This document shows positions 8,256 to 15,137 of a stretch of 25,298 nt of DNA, one piece after another. Below the pieces are notes generated by a model. It saw only the letters and a list, made by a program, of their open reading frames with translations. It had not been told where the DNA came from and made no database searches. Both the position numbers and the translations under genes were made by a program. The first letter of the stretch is position 1. Each line of letters opens with the position of its first letter. The DNA comes from Halanaerobiales bacterium (GTDB taxonomy: Bacteria; Bacillota_F; Halanaerobiia; DY22613), in NCBI GenBank assembly GCA_023128035.1, contig JAGMES010000060.1, positions 1 to 25,298 of the forward strand, given 5' to 3'.

Positions 8256-9266
8256 TTAGTTCTTGCTCATGAATTCTTGAACTTGCTTGAGAACATCGTC
8301 TACTAAGTCAGCACCGATTTCGTTCTTGAATTGATCATAAACAGGCATAACAGCTTTTTGGAATGCAGCTTTTTGCTCAGTAGTCAAGATAGTAACAGTC
8401 ATCTTAGTCTTCAATTCTTCTAAATACTCAGCATTCATCTTTCTGTTGATTTCACGGTTATGAGCTGTACCTTTAACAGCAGCATCTTTAACTACTTTTT
8501 GAAGATCTTCAGGAAGCTTATCCCAGAATTTCTTGGAGATCATCAAAACAAATGGAGAATAAACATGACCAGTGTCAGTTGTATATTGCTGTACTTCAAA
8601 GAAGTTTTGCAGGTAGATAGTTCCCCATGGATTCTCTTGACCATCAACAACACCTTGCTGCATAGCTGAGAATAATTCACCAAATGCCATTGGAGTAGGG
8701 TTAGCGCCCATAGCTTTCCAAGCAGCTAAGTGCATTGGGTTTTCCATAGTTCTAACTTTTAAACCTTTTACATCTGCAGGAGTTACAACTGAATGCTTGC
8801 TGTTAGTTAACTGACGATATCCATTTTCCCAGTAAGCCAAACCTATTAAACCAATTTCAGACATTTGATCTAATAAAGATTGTCCAATAGAACCATCTAA
8901 TACATAATCAGCAGCCTCATTTGTTGGGAACAAGAATGGTAAGTCAAATACTTTAAAACCAGAGATAAATGGAGCAATTGGAGCAGTAGATGGACAAGTC
9001 ATCTGTTGAACACCTAATTGTAATGCTTCCATCATTTCACGGTCATCACCCAATTGACTGGAGTGATATATAGAAATTGAGATTTCACCATTAGAATTCT
9101 TTTCAACTAATTCTTTAAAATATTCAAGGGACATATATTGAGCAGATTTATCATTCAAACCGATACCTACATTAATTTTGTACTTTGCCTTAGCCATACC
9201 CATTAAACTCATACTAAAAACCAAAACTAAAGCTAATAAAATTGTTACAAAACTTTTAAATTTCAT
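8256..9266 (-). CDS. dctP: TRAP transporter solute-binding protein (DctP type)
   Basis: A 336-aa extracytoplasmic binding protein that captures the substrate for the TRAP permease. It has an N-terminal signal peptide (hydrophobic core 7-24) with a probable signal peptidase I site after A27 (MAKA before KYK). There is no lipobox cysteine, so it should be a free periplasmic protein. DctP hallmarks: GLKVRTMENPMH (169-179) with R172, the arginine that normally binds the substrate carboxylate, then AMGANPTPMAFGELFSAMQQ and GVVDGQENP. Length is typical. GAGGAGG lies upstream of the ATG. It is the second gene of the operon after dgoD. The arginine and the context point to an aldonate such as galactonate as ligand. 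Confidence 0.95.
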   Translation of the reverse strand: MKFKSFVTILLALVLVFSMSLMGMAKAKYKINVGIGLNDKSAQYMSLEYFKELVEKNSNGEISISIYHSSQLGDDREMMEALQLGVQQMTCPSTAPIAPFISGFKVFDLPFLFPTNEAADYVLDGSIGQSLLDQMSEIGLIGLAYWENGYRQLTNSKHSVVTPADVKGLKVRTMENPMHLAAWKAMGANPTPMAFGELFSAMQQGVVDGQENPWGTIYLQNFFEVQQYTTDTGHVYSPFVLMISKKFWDKLPEDLQKVVKDAAVKGTAHNREINRKMNAEYLEELKTKMTVTILTTEQKAAFQKAVMPVYDQFKNEIGADLVDDVLKQVQEFMSKN

Positions 9267-9332
9267 CTTTCGTCCTCCTCAAATTTTTAATGTTGTGCAT
9301 TGCTTGTAATGAAGATGAAACATGATTTTTCT

Positions 9333-9378
9333 ATAAACCACCTCCTGAATTAGGTGTTTATAATAACCCATTGGGTTA
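9333..9378 (-). promoter_or_regulatory. Two adjacent palindromes between dgoD and dctP
   Basis: One is a perfect 17-bp palindrome, ATAACCCA-T-TGGGTTAT (9362-9378). The other is an imperfect stem of about 11 bp (9332-9343 with 9350-9360, one bulged base). Read on the minus strand they follow the dgoD stop by 17 bp and precede the dctP start by 67 bp. They could be RNA hairpins tuning expression or protein-binding sites; the T-tract of a terminator is lacking. Confidence 0.45.
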
Positions 9379-9394
9379 TAAACCAACAAAAATT

Positions 9395-10537
9395 TTACCA
9401 CTCTGCTATTGTACCATCTGCATTTCTCCAGATCGGGTTCTTCCATGTATGACCTATTTCAGCCATATTGCGAACCTTTTCTTCATTTACTTCAATCCCC
9501 AATCCTGGGCCTTGAGGGATGTTAACATAACCATTTTCGTATTTAAAGACTTCTGGATTCTTTAGATAATCCAAAAGATCATTACTCTGATTATAATGAA
9601 TTCCCAGACTTTGTTCTTGAATAAATACATTTGGCGTACATCCATCCAATTGTAAGCAAGCTGCTAAACTTATTGGCCCTAACGGACAATGAGGAGCTAC
9701 TGCTACATCGTAAGCTTCAGCCATAGCTGCTATCTTTCGAACTTCTGTAATACCCCCGGCATGAGATAAGTCAGGTTGAATTATATCCACACATCCTTGA
9801 GCTAACACATGTTTAAAATCCCAGCGTGAGAACAATCTCTCTCCTAAAGCAATCGGAATATTTTGCGGTAAATTTGCCAACGCTTCATAATTTTCAGAAA
9901 GAACAGGTTCTTCAACAAACATAAGTCTATATGGTTCTAATTCCTTTAAGAGAACTTTTGCCATTGGTTTATGGATTCGCCCGTGAAAATCAAGTGCAAT
10001 CCCAAAATCTTCACCAACCATCTCTCTTATGATGGCTACTCGCTTTAGAACTTCAGTAACTTTCTCATTACTATCGATAAAATGCATCTCTTCTGAAGCA
10101 TTCATTTTGACTGCTTTGAATCCTAAGTCCTTTCTTCTTCTTGCCTCTTCAGCTACATTCTCAGGGCGGTCGCCACCAATCCATGAATAAACCATCACTT
10201 TATCTCTTGCCTTTCCACCTAATAAATCATAAATCGGTGCATTGTAATATTTACCCTTAATATCCCATAAAGCTTGATCGATCCCTGCTATAGCACTCAT
10301 TAATATAGGTCCACCTCTATAAAAGCCACCTCTATATAATGTTTGCCAATGATCCTCGATATGTAGTGGATTTTTACCGATTAAGTATTCACTTAACTCT
10401 TTAACAGCAGCCTCAACTGTATCTGCTCGTCCTTCTACTACCGGCTCACCCCAACCTACTATTCCTTCATCAGTGGTTATTTTTAAAAATAGCCAGCGTG
10501 GAGGAACCTTAAATAATTCTAAATTTTTTATTTTCAT
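9395..10537 (-). CDS. dgoD: D-galactonate dehydratase
   Basis: A 380-aa enolase-superfamily enzyme that dehydrates D-galactonate to 2-keto-3-deoxy-D-galactonate. It matches E. coli DgoD closely over its whole length from memory, including [35 protein letters not shown] and [11 protein letters not shown]. Catalytic residues are in place: metal ligands D183 (ALDFHG), E209 (FVEEP) and E233 (LGERLFSR), with H185 and H283 (APHCPLGP) as acid/base. The start is ATG at 10537, with GAGGTG 7 bases upstream; a TTG directly before it is less likely. It is the first gene of the operon that continues with the TRAP transporter. Some enolase-superfamily relatives use other aldonates, but the match to DgoD is strong. 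Confidence 0.95.
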   Translation of the reverse strand: MKIKNLELFKVPPRWLFLKITTDEGIVGWGEPVVEGRADTVEAAVKELSEYLIGKNPLHIEDHWQTLYRGGFYRGGPILMSAIAGIDQALWDIKGKYYNAPIYDLLGGKARDKVMVYSWIGGDRPENVAEEARRRKDLGFKAVKMNASEEMHFIDSNEKVTEVLKRVAIIREMVGEDFGIALDFHGRIHKPMAKVLLKELEPYRLMFVEEPVLSENYEALANLPQNIPIALGERLFSRWDFKHVLAQGCVDIIQPDLSHAGGITEVRKIAAMAEAYDVAVAPHCPLGPISLAACLQLDGCTPNVFIQEQSLGIHYNQSNDLLDYLKNPEVFKYENGYVNIPQGPGLGIEVNEEKVRNMAEIGHTWKNPIWRNADGTIAEW

Positions 10538-10568
10538 CAAGCTTCACCTCTGTCTTTTAACTAATTGT

Positions 10569-10593
10569 GTTTCGTAATATGAAACCATGTTTC
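10569..10593 (-). promoter_or_regulatory. Candidate IclR/KdgR-type operator in the dgoD leader
   Basis: GAAAC-CAT-GTTTC (10581-10593) is a perfect dyad, flanked by a further GTTTC at 10569-10573 that makes a second, wider dyad with the GAAAC. It lies between the proposed dgoD promoter and its start codon. The same AAAC-n3-GTTT core recurs at the kdgA promoter (13765-13779), which suggests one shared regulator, most simply the IclR protein encoded between them. Confidence 0.55.
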
Positions 10594-10628
10594 GAAATGT
10601 GTTTAAAAAAATATATTTTTTCGCATGT

Positions 10629-10648
10629 TGGTATGCTGGTCATACCAG
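10629..10648 (-). promoter_or_regulatory. Candidate GntR/FCD-type operator at the dgoD promoter
   Basis: CTGGT-CAT-ACCAG (10636-10648) is a perfect dyad of the TGGT-n3-ACCA form bound by FadR-subfamily GntR regulators such as LldR and UxuR. It overlaps a second perfect dyad, TGGTATG-n5-CATACCA (10629-10647). The site is directly downstream of a TATAAT box at 10657-10662, where bound protein would block transcription. Confidence 0.6.
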
Positions 10649-10656
10649 CTTTAATA

Positions 10657-10685
10657 ATTATATTCTATATAACATGAAAAATCCC
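10657..10685 (-). promoter_or_regulatory. Probable promoter of the dgoD operon
   Basis: A consensus TATAAT lies at 10657-10662 on the minus strand. At 17-bp spacing the -35 region reads GGGATT, which is poor, so an activator may be needed or another promoter used. The start site would be near 10650, leaving a leader of about 110 nt that contains both candidate operators. Confidence 0.4.
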
Positions 10686-10867
10686 TTCTTGTTATTAAAA
10701 CTTTTTTCGATAATAATTAATTTTATGAAAATTTCGATTATATTATAATCGCATGTATAAAATTTGATGTTTTCCGTTCGTATTGCTTCGTTTTTTCAGT
10801 CTAAAAGAAAGAAAACATATTTCATGCAAAATGAGTCTTTATGCTTTTCCCCTCAAAAAAATATATA
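10686..10867. other. AT-rich gene-free stretch upstream of the dgoD promoter
   Basis: No convincing gene is seen here. It contains a perfect 17-bp palindrome at 10735-10751 (CGATTATA-T-TATAATCG), which offers a TATAAT on both strands and could be a regulator site or promoter element. The rest is AT-rich sequence without recognisable motifs. Confidence 0.4.
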
Positions 10868-11093
10868 AACTTTCGTGATAAATTTGACACCGTGTTTGAA
10901 GGTGGTACATACTTAAAAATAAGCGACGCCTTAAGCCAGCTCGAAACCATTTACATACGCTACAAGGATTAACCTACTCCTAACACAATCTCTTCATGAG
11001 TAAATAAAACTTATCGCAGAGCTGACTTTTTGAAGGAGCGTTTTTTAAGTATGTACCACCTTCAAACACGCGCTCAAACTTACTCGCAAAAGT
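10868..11093. repeat. Fold-back element with perfect 29-bp inverted repeats (MITE-like)
   Basis: Positions 10891-10919 are the exact reverse complement of 11042-11070. Pairing continues imperfectly outward (for example TCAAA-n-TTA and AAAGT blocks, to about 10868 and 11093) and inward (a shared CAGCTC block near 10937 and 11020), so the whole of about 225 bp can fold into one long hairpin. It holds no credible gene. This is the structure expected of a miniature inverted-repeat transposable element or a large intergenic fold-back repeat. Its right arm ends about 18 bp beyond the iclR stop, so it may also end iclR transcription. Exact borders and target duplications cannot be set from one copy. 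Confidence 0.7.
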
Positions 11094-11111
11094 CGTTTTC
11101 TTATTTTTTCC

Positions 11112-11891
11112 CTATTTTTTATATCCAAATGAAGCCGAAATCCTCCCTGAATAATCAACTACCAATTGTGATAATTTCTGAACTCTCTCTTCTGTCATTC
11201 GAGTTACTGGACCAGAAATACTAAAAGCCGCCATAATTTTGCCATCATAATCGAAGACTGGCCCGGCAATACATCTAATATCTCTCTCCTGTTCTTCATC
11301 ATCAATACTATACCCCTGCTCTTTAACCATCTCCAAATGTTTTTTTAATTCTACAGGATCAGTAATCGTAGTTTCTGTATAATAAGTTAATTCCTTTTGT
11401 TCAATCATTTGATCTGTTACTTCCTCAGGAGAATAAGCAAGCAATATCTTTCCAAGACTGGTACAATGAGTTGGCACCCGTCTACCGATCTTAGAATACA
11501 TCCGAATCACTTCTGAACTTTCTACCTTATCAATGTAAACCACTTCATAATCATCTAAAATCCCAAGATGAATCGTTTCTTTCGTCTCACGCATCAACTC
11601 TTCTAAATATGGTTTTACCTTACTACGCAAATCCATCTTATGAAGCACTGAACTTCCAATTTCAAATAACTTAAGACCAACAGTATAATTATTACTTTTA
11701 ACATCCTGTTCCACATATCCTCGATAACACAAAGTAGAGAGCAACCTATGAACTGTACTTTTATGTAAACTCAAACTCTGGCTTAACTCTGTAACACCTA
11801 CAGGTTCTTCTGCTTCAACCAATTTTTCTAAAAGATTTAAAGCTCTATCAAGAGATTGAACCACCTGCGTGGATTTATGTCCATTTTTCAT
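11112..11891 (-). CDS. IclR-family transcriptional regulator, KdgR-like
   Basis: A 259-aa regulator. The N-terminal winged helix spans about 8-70 (VQSLDRALNLLEKL, then VTELSQSLSLHKSTVHRLLS), followed by the IclR effector domain (about 80-255) with the conserved THCTSLGKILLA (141-152) and a DEEQERDIRCIAGPVFD-type segment near 198-214. Start chosen is ATG at 11891 with GGGAG 6 bases upstream; an upstream GTG at 11927 lacks a ribosome-binding site. It has its own promoter and follows the kdgA-kdgK operon. IclR proteins of the KdgR group bind 2-keto-3-deoxygluconate and repress its catabolic genes, so it probably controls kdgA-kdgK and perhaps dgoD through the AAAC-n3-GTTT sites. That role is inference. 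Confidence 0.9.
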   Translation of the reverse strand: MKNGHKSTQVVQSLDRALNLLEKLVEAEEPVGVTELSQSLSLHKSTVHRLLSTLCYRGYVEQDVKSNNYTVGLKLFEIGSSVLHKMDLRSKVKPYLEELMRETKETIHLGILDDYEVVYIDKVESSEVIRMYSKIGRRVPTHCTSLGKILLAYSPEEVTDQMIEQKELTYYTETTITDPVELKKHLEMVKEQGYSIDDEEQERDIRCIAGPVFDYDGKIMAAFSISGPVTRMTEERVQKLSQLVVDYSGRISASFGYKK

Positions 11892-11941
11892 CCTCATCTC
11901 CCTCTCTATTGAAATTCGGCAAAACACATTACCTAATCTAC

Positions 11942-11970
11942 ATTATAAAACATAATATAGAAAAAAACAA
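11942..11970 (-). promoter_or_regulatory. Promoter of the IclR-type regulator gene
   Basis: On the minus strand: -35 TTGTTT (11965-11970), 17-bp spacer, -10 TATAAT (11942-11947). It lies about 50 bp before the chosen iclR start and directly after the kdgK terminator. Confidence 0.6.
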
Positions 11971-11978
11971 TTAAAATG

Positions 11979-12005
11979 AAGGGAAAGTCCTCCGACTTTC
12001 CCCTT
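11979..12005 (-). terminator. Terminator of the kdgA-kdgK operon
   Basis: An 11-bp stem with one bulged G (11979-11989 with 11994-12005) and a 4-nt loop, followed on the minus strand by CATTTTAATTGTTTTTTT. It lies 26 bp after the kdgK stop. Confidence 0.8.
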
Positions 12006-12031
12006 TTCATGTTTAATGAAAATTGAAATAT

Positions 12032-13054
12032 CTACCGCTTAACTCTTCCTGAAGCATTTCCTCCAGCCAAAGACTCTACTTCTTTAACAGTAACATGATT
12101 ATAATCTCCAGGAATAGTTTGCTTCAAACATGACGCCGCAGCACCAAATTCAGCACAAGCCTGTAAGTCCTTACCAGATAATAGTGAATAAATCAATCCA
12201 CCAGCAAATGAATCTCCTCCACCAACTCTATCAACAATATGAACGTCATACTTAGTTGACTTTACAAACTCTTTTCCATCATATAATACTACTAACCAGC
12301 CATTTTCAGAAGCAGTTATACTTTCACGAAGATGACTACCTACCATCTCCAAATCAAAACGATCCATCAACTGTTGAGCTACATCTTTAAATCCATCTAC
12401 ATTTAATTTTCCACCAACAATATCAGACCCACTTTTAATACCAAATACCATCTCAGCATCTTCTTCATTAGCAATAACAACATCTACATATTCCATGAGC
12501 TCACTCATTACTACGCCAGCACGCTCTTTGCTCCATAATTTTGCACGATAATTTAAATCACAGCTAACTTTAACTCCATGTTTTTTAGCAGCTTTTACAG
12601 CTTCTAAAGTTACTTCTGACATACTTTCACTCAATGCAGGAGTAATACCAGTAAAATGGAACCAATCTACATCTTTATAAATTTCATCCCATGGAAATTC
12701 TCCTAATTTCCCTTCAGCAATCGCAGAATGTGCACGGTCATAAATTACATTAGAAGAACGTTGGCTTGCACCATTTTCACAATAATAAATACCAAGGCGA
12801 CTTCCTCCACGAATAATCGAATCAGTCTTAACCCCATAACGTCTAAGTGAATTCAGCGCAGCTTGTCCTACTGGGTTTTCAGGAAGTCTTGTTACAAAAT
12901 GAGATTCAAGACCATAGTTAGCTAACGAAACACTTACATTCGCTTCGCCACCACCATAAATTACATTAAAAGTATCAGCTTGCACAATGCGATTATAATC
13001 AGGAGGTGTAAGTCTTAACATAATTTCTCCAAAAGTTACTACTTTCTTTGCCAT
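12032..13054 (-). CDS. kdgK: 2-keto-3-deoxygluconate kinase (PfkB/ribokinase family)
   Basis: A 340-aa sugar kinase expected to phosphorylate 2-keto-3-deoxygluconate (or the galactonate epimer) to KDPG with ATP. PfkB features: the N-terminal VTFGEIMLRLTPP, the substrate motif GGGEANVSVS (34-43), DLNYRAKLW (167-175), and the ATP/anion-hole motif DRVGGGDSFAGG (275-286) with catalytic D281. Length fits KdgK. The start is ATG at 13054, 9 bases after GAGAGG; an ATG three codons earlier falls in the spacer. It lies 29 bp after kdgA in the same operon. With KdgA it gives the phosphorylative branch that finishes the DgoD route. A 2-keto-3-deoxygalactonate preference (DgoK-like role) is possible. Confidence 0.92.
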   Translation of the reverse strand: MAKKVVTFGEIMLRLTPPDYNRIVQADTFNVIYGGGEANVSVSLANYGLESHFVTRLPENPVGQAALNSLRRYGVKTDSIIRGGSRLGIYYCENGASQRSSNVIYDRAHSAIAEGKLGEFPWDEIYKDVDWFHFTGITPALSESMSEVTLEAVKAAKKHGVKVSCDLNYRAKLWSKERAGVVMSELMEYVDVVIANEEDAEMVFGIKSGSDIVGGKLNVDGFKDVAQQLMDRFDLEMVGSHLRESITASENGWLVVLYDGKEFVKSTKYDVHIVDRVGGGDSFAGGLIYSLLSGKDLQACAEFGAAASCLKQTIPGDYNHVTVKEVESLAGGNASGRVKR

Positions 13055-13083
13055 AGTTATCATCCTCTCATTGTAATAAGATT

Positions 13084-13734
13084 TTATAATTCTTCTCTTG
13101 CAGCTTTTATCCGTTTAATAAATTCTTTAGCTGTTTTAGTTATTTGGTCATAATCACCTGTTTTAGCACCTTTGGTCAATGCACTACCTACTCCTACAGC
13201 AAAACTTCCAGCTTTAATCCATTCAGCAACATTATCGACACTAACACCACCAGTAGGCATTAGTGGAGCTTGAGGTAATGGTCCCTTAATAGCTTTAATA
13301 ATTTTTGGTCCAAAAAGAGTAGCAGGAAAGATTTTTACTACATCTGCGCCATATTCCATTGCACGTACAACTTCTGTTACACTCATCGCACCAGGCATAA
13401 CTACTTTCTGATACCTTTTACATAATTTAATAGTTTCCTCATCCAAAGATGGAGCAACTATATATTCAGCTCCAGCCAATAAGCATGTGCGAGCAGTCTC
13501 AGCATCAAGTACTGATCCTGCACCGATTAAAATCTCATTATTTTTGTAAGTTTGTGCCAGCTCTTTAATTACATCAAGAGCACCAGGCACTGTCATCGTA
13601 ATTTCAATCGCTTCAACCCCGCCTGCTTTTACAGCTTCCGCAATTTTAATAGCCTGTTCAGGAGTTTCAGCTCTAACCACTGCCACGATTCCTGATTCTT
13701 CGATTCTCTTTAAAGTATCAATTTTTGAAAGCAC
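13084..13734 (-). CDS. kdgA: 2-keto-3-deoxy-6-phosphogluconate aldolase (KDPG/KHG aldolase)
   Basis: A 216-aa class I aldolase that cleaves KDPG (or KDPGal) to pyruvate and glyceraldehyde 3-phosphate. The Schiff-base lysine is K134 in VVKIFPA, and the general base is E44 in AIEITMTVPGA. Other family marks are GAGSVLDAETA (71-81) and MPTGGVSVDN (159-168). Length matches Eda proteins. Start chosen is GTG at 13734, with AAAGGAGG 8 bases upstream; a TTG at 13767 would lie inside the operator-like dyad. It is the first gene of the operon with kdgK. A dyad at 13765-13779 right after the promoter suggests repression. Confidence 0.93.
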   Translation of the reverse strand: MLSKIDTLKRIEESGIVAVVRAETPEQAIKIAEAVKAGGVEAIEITMTVPGALDVIKELAQTYKNNEILIGAGSVLDAETARTCLLAGAEYIVAPSLDEETIKLCKRYQKVVMPGAMSVTEVVRAMEYGADVVKIFPATLFGPKIIKAIKGPLPQAPLMPTGGVSVDNVAEWIKAGSFAVGVGSALTKGAKTGDYDQITKTAKEFIKRIKAAREEL

Positions 13735-13764
13735 AATAGAATCCTCCTTTATTGTTTCACAATG

Positions 13765-13779
13765 CAAAACAGTGTTTTG
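13765..13779 (-). promoter_or_regulatory. Candidate IclR-type operator at the kdgA promoter
   Basis: CAAAAC-AGT-GTTTTG is a perfect 15-bp dyad sharing the AAAC-n3-GTTT core with the site upstream of dgoD. It begins right where transcription from the TATAAT at 13787-13792 should start, an ideal place for repression. Confidence 0.6.
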
Positions 13780-13786
13780 TTTTTGT

Positions 13787-13815
13787 ATTATACTACTTCT
13801 CTTTCTTACTGAAGA
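13787..13815 (-). promoter_or_regulatory. Promoter of kdgA-kdgK
   Basis: On the minus strand: -10 TATAAT (13787-13792), 17-bp spacer, weak -35 TCTTCA (13810-13815). The leader to the GTG start is about 45 nt. Confidence 0.5.
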
Positions 13816-13855
13816 TTCCTTCTTTTATTAAATTTTTTTTTACAACAAAGGAAAA

Positions 13856-13883
13856 TTACCGTTAGTGGAGAATTAAGTATAGA
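13856..13883 (+). promoter_or_regulatory. Possible promoter of the SPT-like gene
   Basis: TTACCG (13856-13861), a 16-bp spacer and TATAGA (13878-13883) are a weak sigma-A match 40 bp upstream of the start codon. It would be divergent from the kdgA promoter. Confidence 0.35.
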
Positions 13884-13922
13884 TATTGCAATATTTATTT
13901 CCATTTTAGAGAGGTGTAAATA

Positions 13923-15107
13923 ATGGATTTATTTCAAAAGTGTAGTGAATTTACTGAAGCAAAAAAAATGATGGCAGCAGGACTTTATCCGTATTTTCAT
14001 GAATTACAATCAAGTCAAGATACTGAAGTAACTATGAGTAATAAGTCTAATGTATTAATGATCGGTTCTAATAATTATCTAGGGCTCACCAGTGATCCAA
14101 GAGTTAAACAAGTTACCATTGAAGCTACAGAAAAATATGGAACTGGATGCTCTGGCTCTCGTTTTTTAAACGGTACTCTCGACCTACATATTAAATTGGA
14201 AAATGAATTGGCTAGATTTATGAAAAAAGAAAGCGCTTTGCTCTTCTCTGCAGGATTTTTAGCTAATCTTGGAATCATTTCCGCAATTGCTACAAAAGGA
14301 GAATATATTCTCTGTGATCGAGCTAATCATGCAAGTATTTATGATGGTTGTCGCCTTTCCTTTGCCAAACTACTAAAATATAATCACAATGATATGGAAG
14401 ATCTCGAAAAACATTTGAGTAGACTTGGAAACGAAAAGCCTAAACTTATCATTACTGATGGAGTATTTAGTATGGAGGGAGATATTGCTAATCTTCCTAA
14501 GATTGTCCGCTTGGCTAAAAAATATAATGCTAGAATTCTTGTCGATGACGCTCATGGAATTGGTGTATTCGGGAAAAATGGTCGAGGAACTGTAGAACAC
14601 TTTGGATTAGAAGATGAAGTAGATATGATTGTAGGTACGTTCAGCAAATCATTTGCATCTATGGGAGGATTTTTCGTTGGCTCAGAATTAGCCTCTCATT
14701 ATATCAAACACTTTTCTAGACCATTAATTTTTACAGCTAGCATACCACCTGCATCCACTGCTGCTGCATTAAAAGCTTTAGAAATAATTGAAACAGAACC
14801 AGAACGCCGTGAACATCTACTAAAGATATCTGATCGTTTCCGTGCTGGTTTGAAAAGTAAAGGTTTTACTGTGAAAGATGGTATTACCCCGGTAATACCT
14901 ATCTTTGTAGGAGATATGGAGAAAACTTTCTATGTATGTAAACTACTTTTCGAAGCTGGTGTATATGTTAATCCAGTAGTAGCACCAGCAGTTCCAGCTG
15001 ATGAAACTATGATTAGAACAAGTCTGATTGCAACTCTTACTGAAGAACAGATCGACCGAGCAATCGAGGTCTTTACTGAGGTAGGTAGAAAAGTTGGATT
15101 AATCTAA
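13923..15107 (+). CDS. Alpha-oxoamine synthase resembling bacterial serine palmitoyltransferase
   Basis: A 394-aa PLP enzyme that joins an amino acid to an acyl-CoA or acyl carrier protein with loss of CO2. PLP lysine is K242 in GTFSKSFASMGG; H136 (ANHAS), D208 and H211 (VDDAHGIG) are the usual PLP-binding residues. Within the family (KBL, BioF, HemA, SPT) it looks most like SPT: the N-terminal GLYPYFHELQSSQDTEV, GTGCSGSRFLNGTLDLH (73-89), RLSFAKLLKYNHNDMEDL (144-161) and the C-terminal NPVVAPAVPADETMIRTSL region recall Bacteroidetes SPT. No biotin genes or threonine dehydrogenase lie nearby. The ATG has AGAGAGGTG upstream. It is monocistronic. If truly SPT it would make 3-ketosphinganine from serine; subfamily is a judgement from memory of the sequences, so glycine C-acetyltransferase remains possible. 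Confidence 0.85.
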   Translation: MDLFQKCSEFTEAKKMMAAGLYPYFHELQSSQDTEVTMSNKSNVLMIGSNNYLGLTSDPRVKQVTIEATEKYGTGCSGSRFLNGTLDLHIKLENELARFMKKESALLFSAGFLANLGIISAIATKGEYILCDRANHASIYDGCRLSFAKLLKYNHNDMEDLEKHLSRLGNEKPKLIITDGVFSMEGDIANLPKIVRLAKKYNARILVDDAHGIGVFGKNGRGTVEHFGLEDEVDMIVGTFSKSFASMGGFFVGSELASHYIKHFSRPLIFTASIPPASTAAALKALEIIETEPERREHLLKISDRFRAGLKSKGFTVKDGITPVIPIFVGDMEKTFYVCKLLFEAGVYVNPVVAPAVPADETMIRTSLIATLTEEQIDRAIEVFTEVGRKVGLI

Positions 15108-15136
15108 AAAGCATATGCTTATTTGCATATGCTTTT
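15107..15136. terminator. Bidirectional terminator between the SPT-like gene and the SDR gene
   Basis: A perfect 12-bp stem (15107-15118 with 15125-15136) with a 6-nt loop and A/T runs on both sides. It occupies the whole gap between two convergent stop codons and can serve both. Confidence 0.9.
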
Positions 15137-15137
15137 A

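Noticed and set aside
9267..9394. Internal promoter for dctP inside the palindromic gap
   Set aside because: Only weak -35/-10 matches (TTGTTG with TTATTA) are visible, not enough in AT-rich DNA.
11030..11224. A 64-codon plus-strand frame spanning the fold-back element and the iclR 3' end
   Set aside because: It overlaps the inverted repeat and a firm gene, with no ribosome-binding site or recognisable protein.
13735..13767. Longer KdgA starting at TTG 13767
   Set aside because: It would place the start inside the operator-like dyad, lacks a ribosome-binding site and adds residues not found in KDPG aldolases, whereas GTG 13734 has AAAGGAGG at good spacing.
13923..15107. Simple call as BioF (biotin) or KBL (threonine degradation)
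   Set aside because: No bio or tdh genes are present, and subfamily segments look more like serine palmitoyltransferase; KBL is kept only as an alternative.
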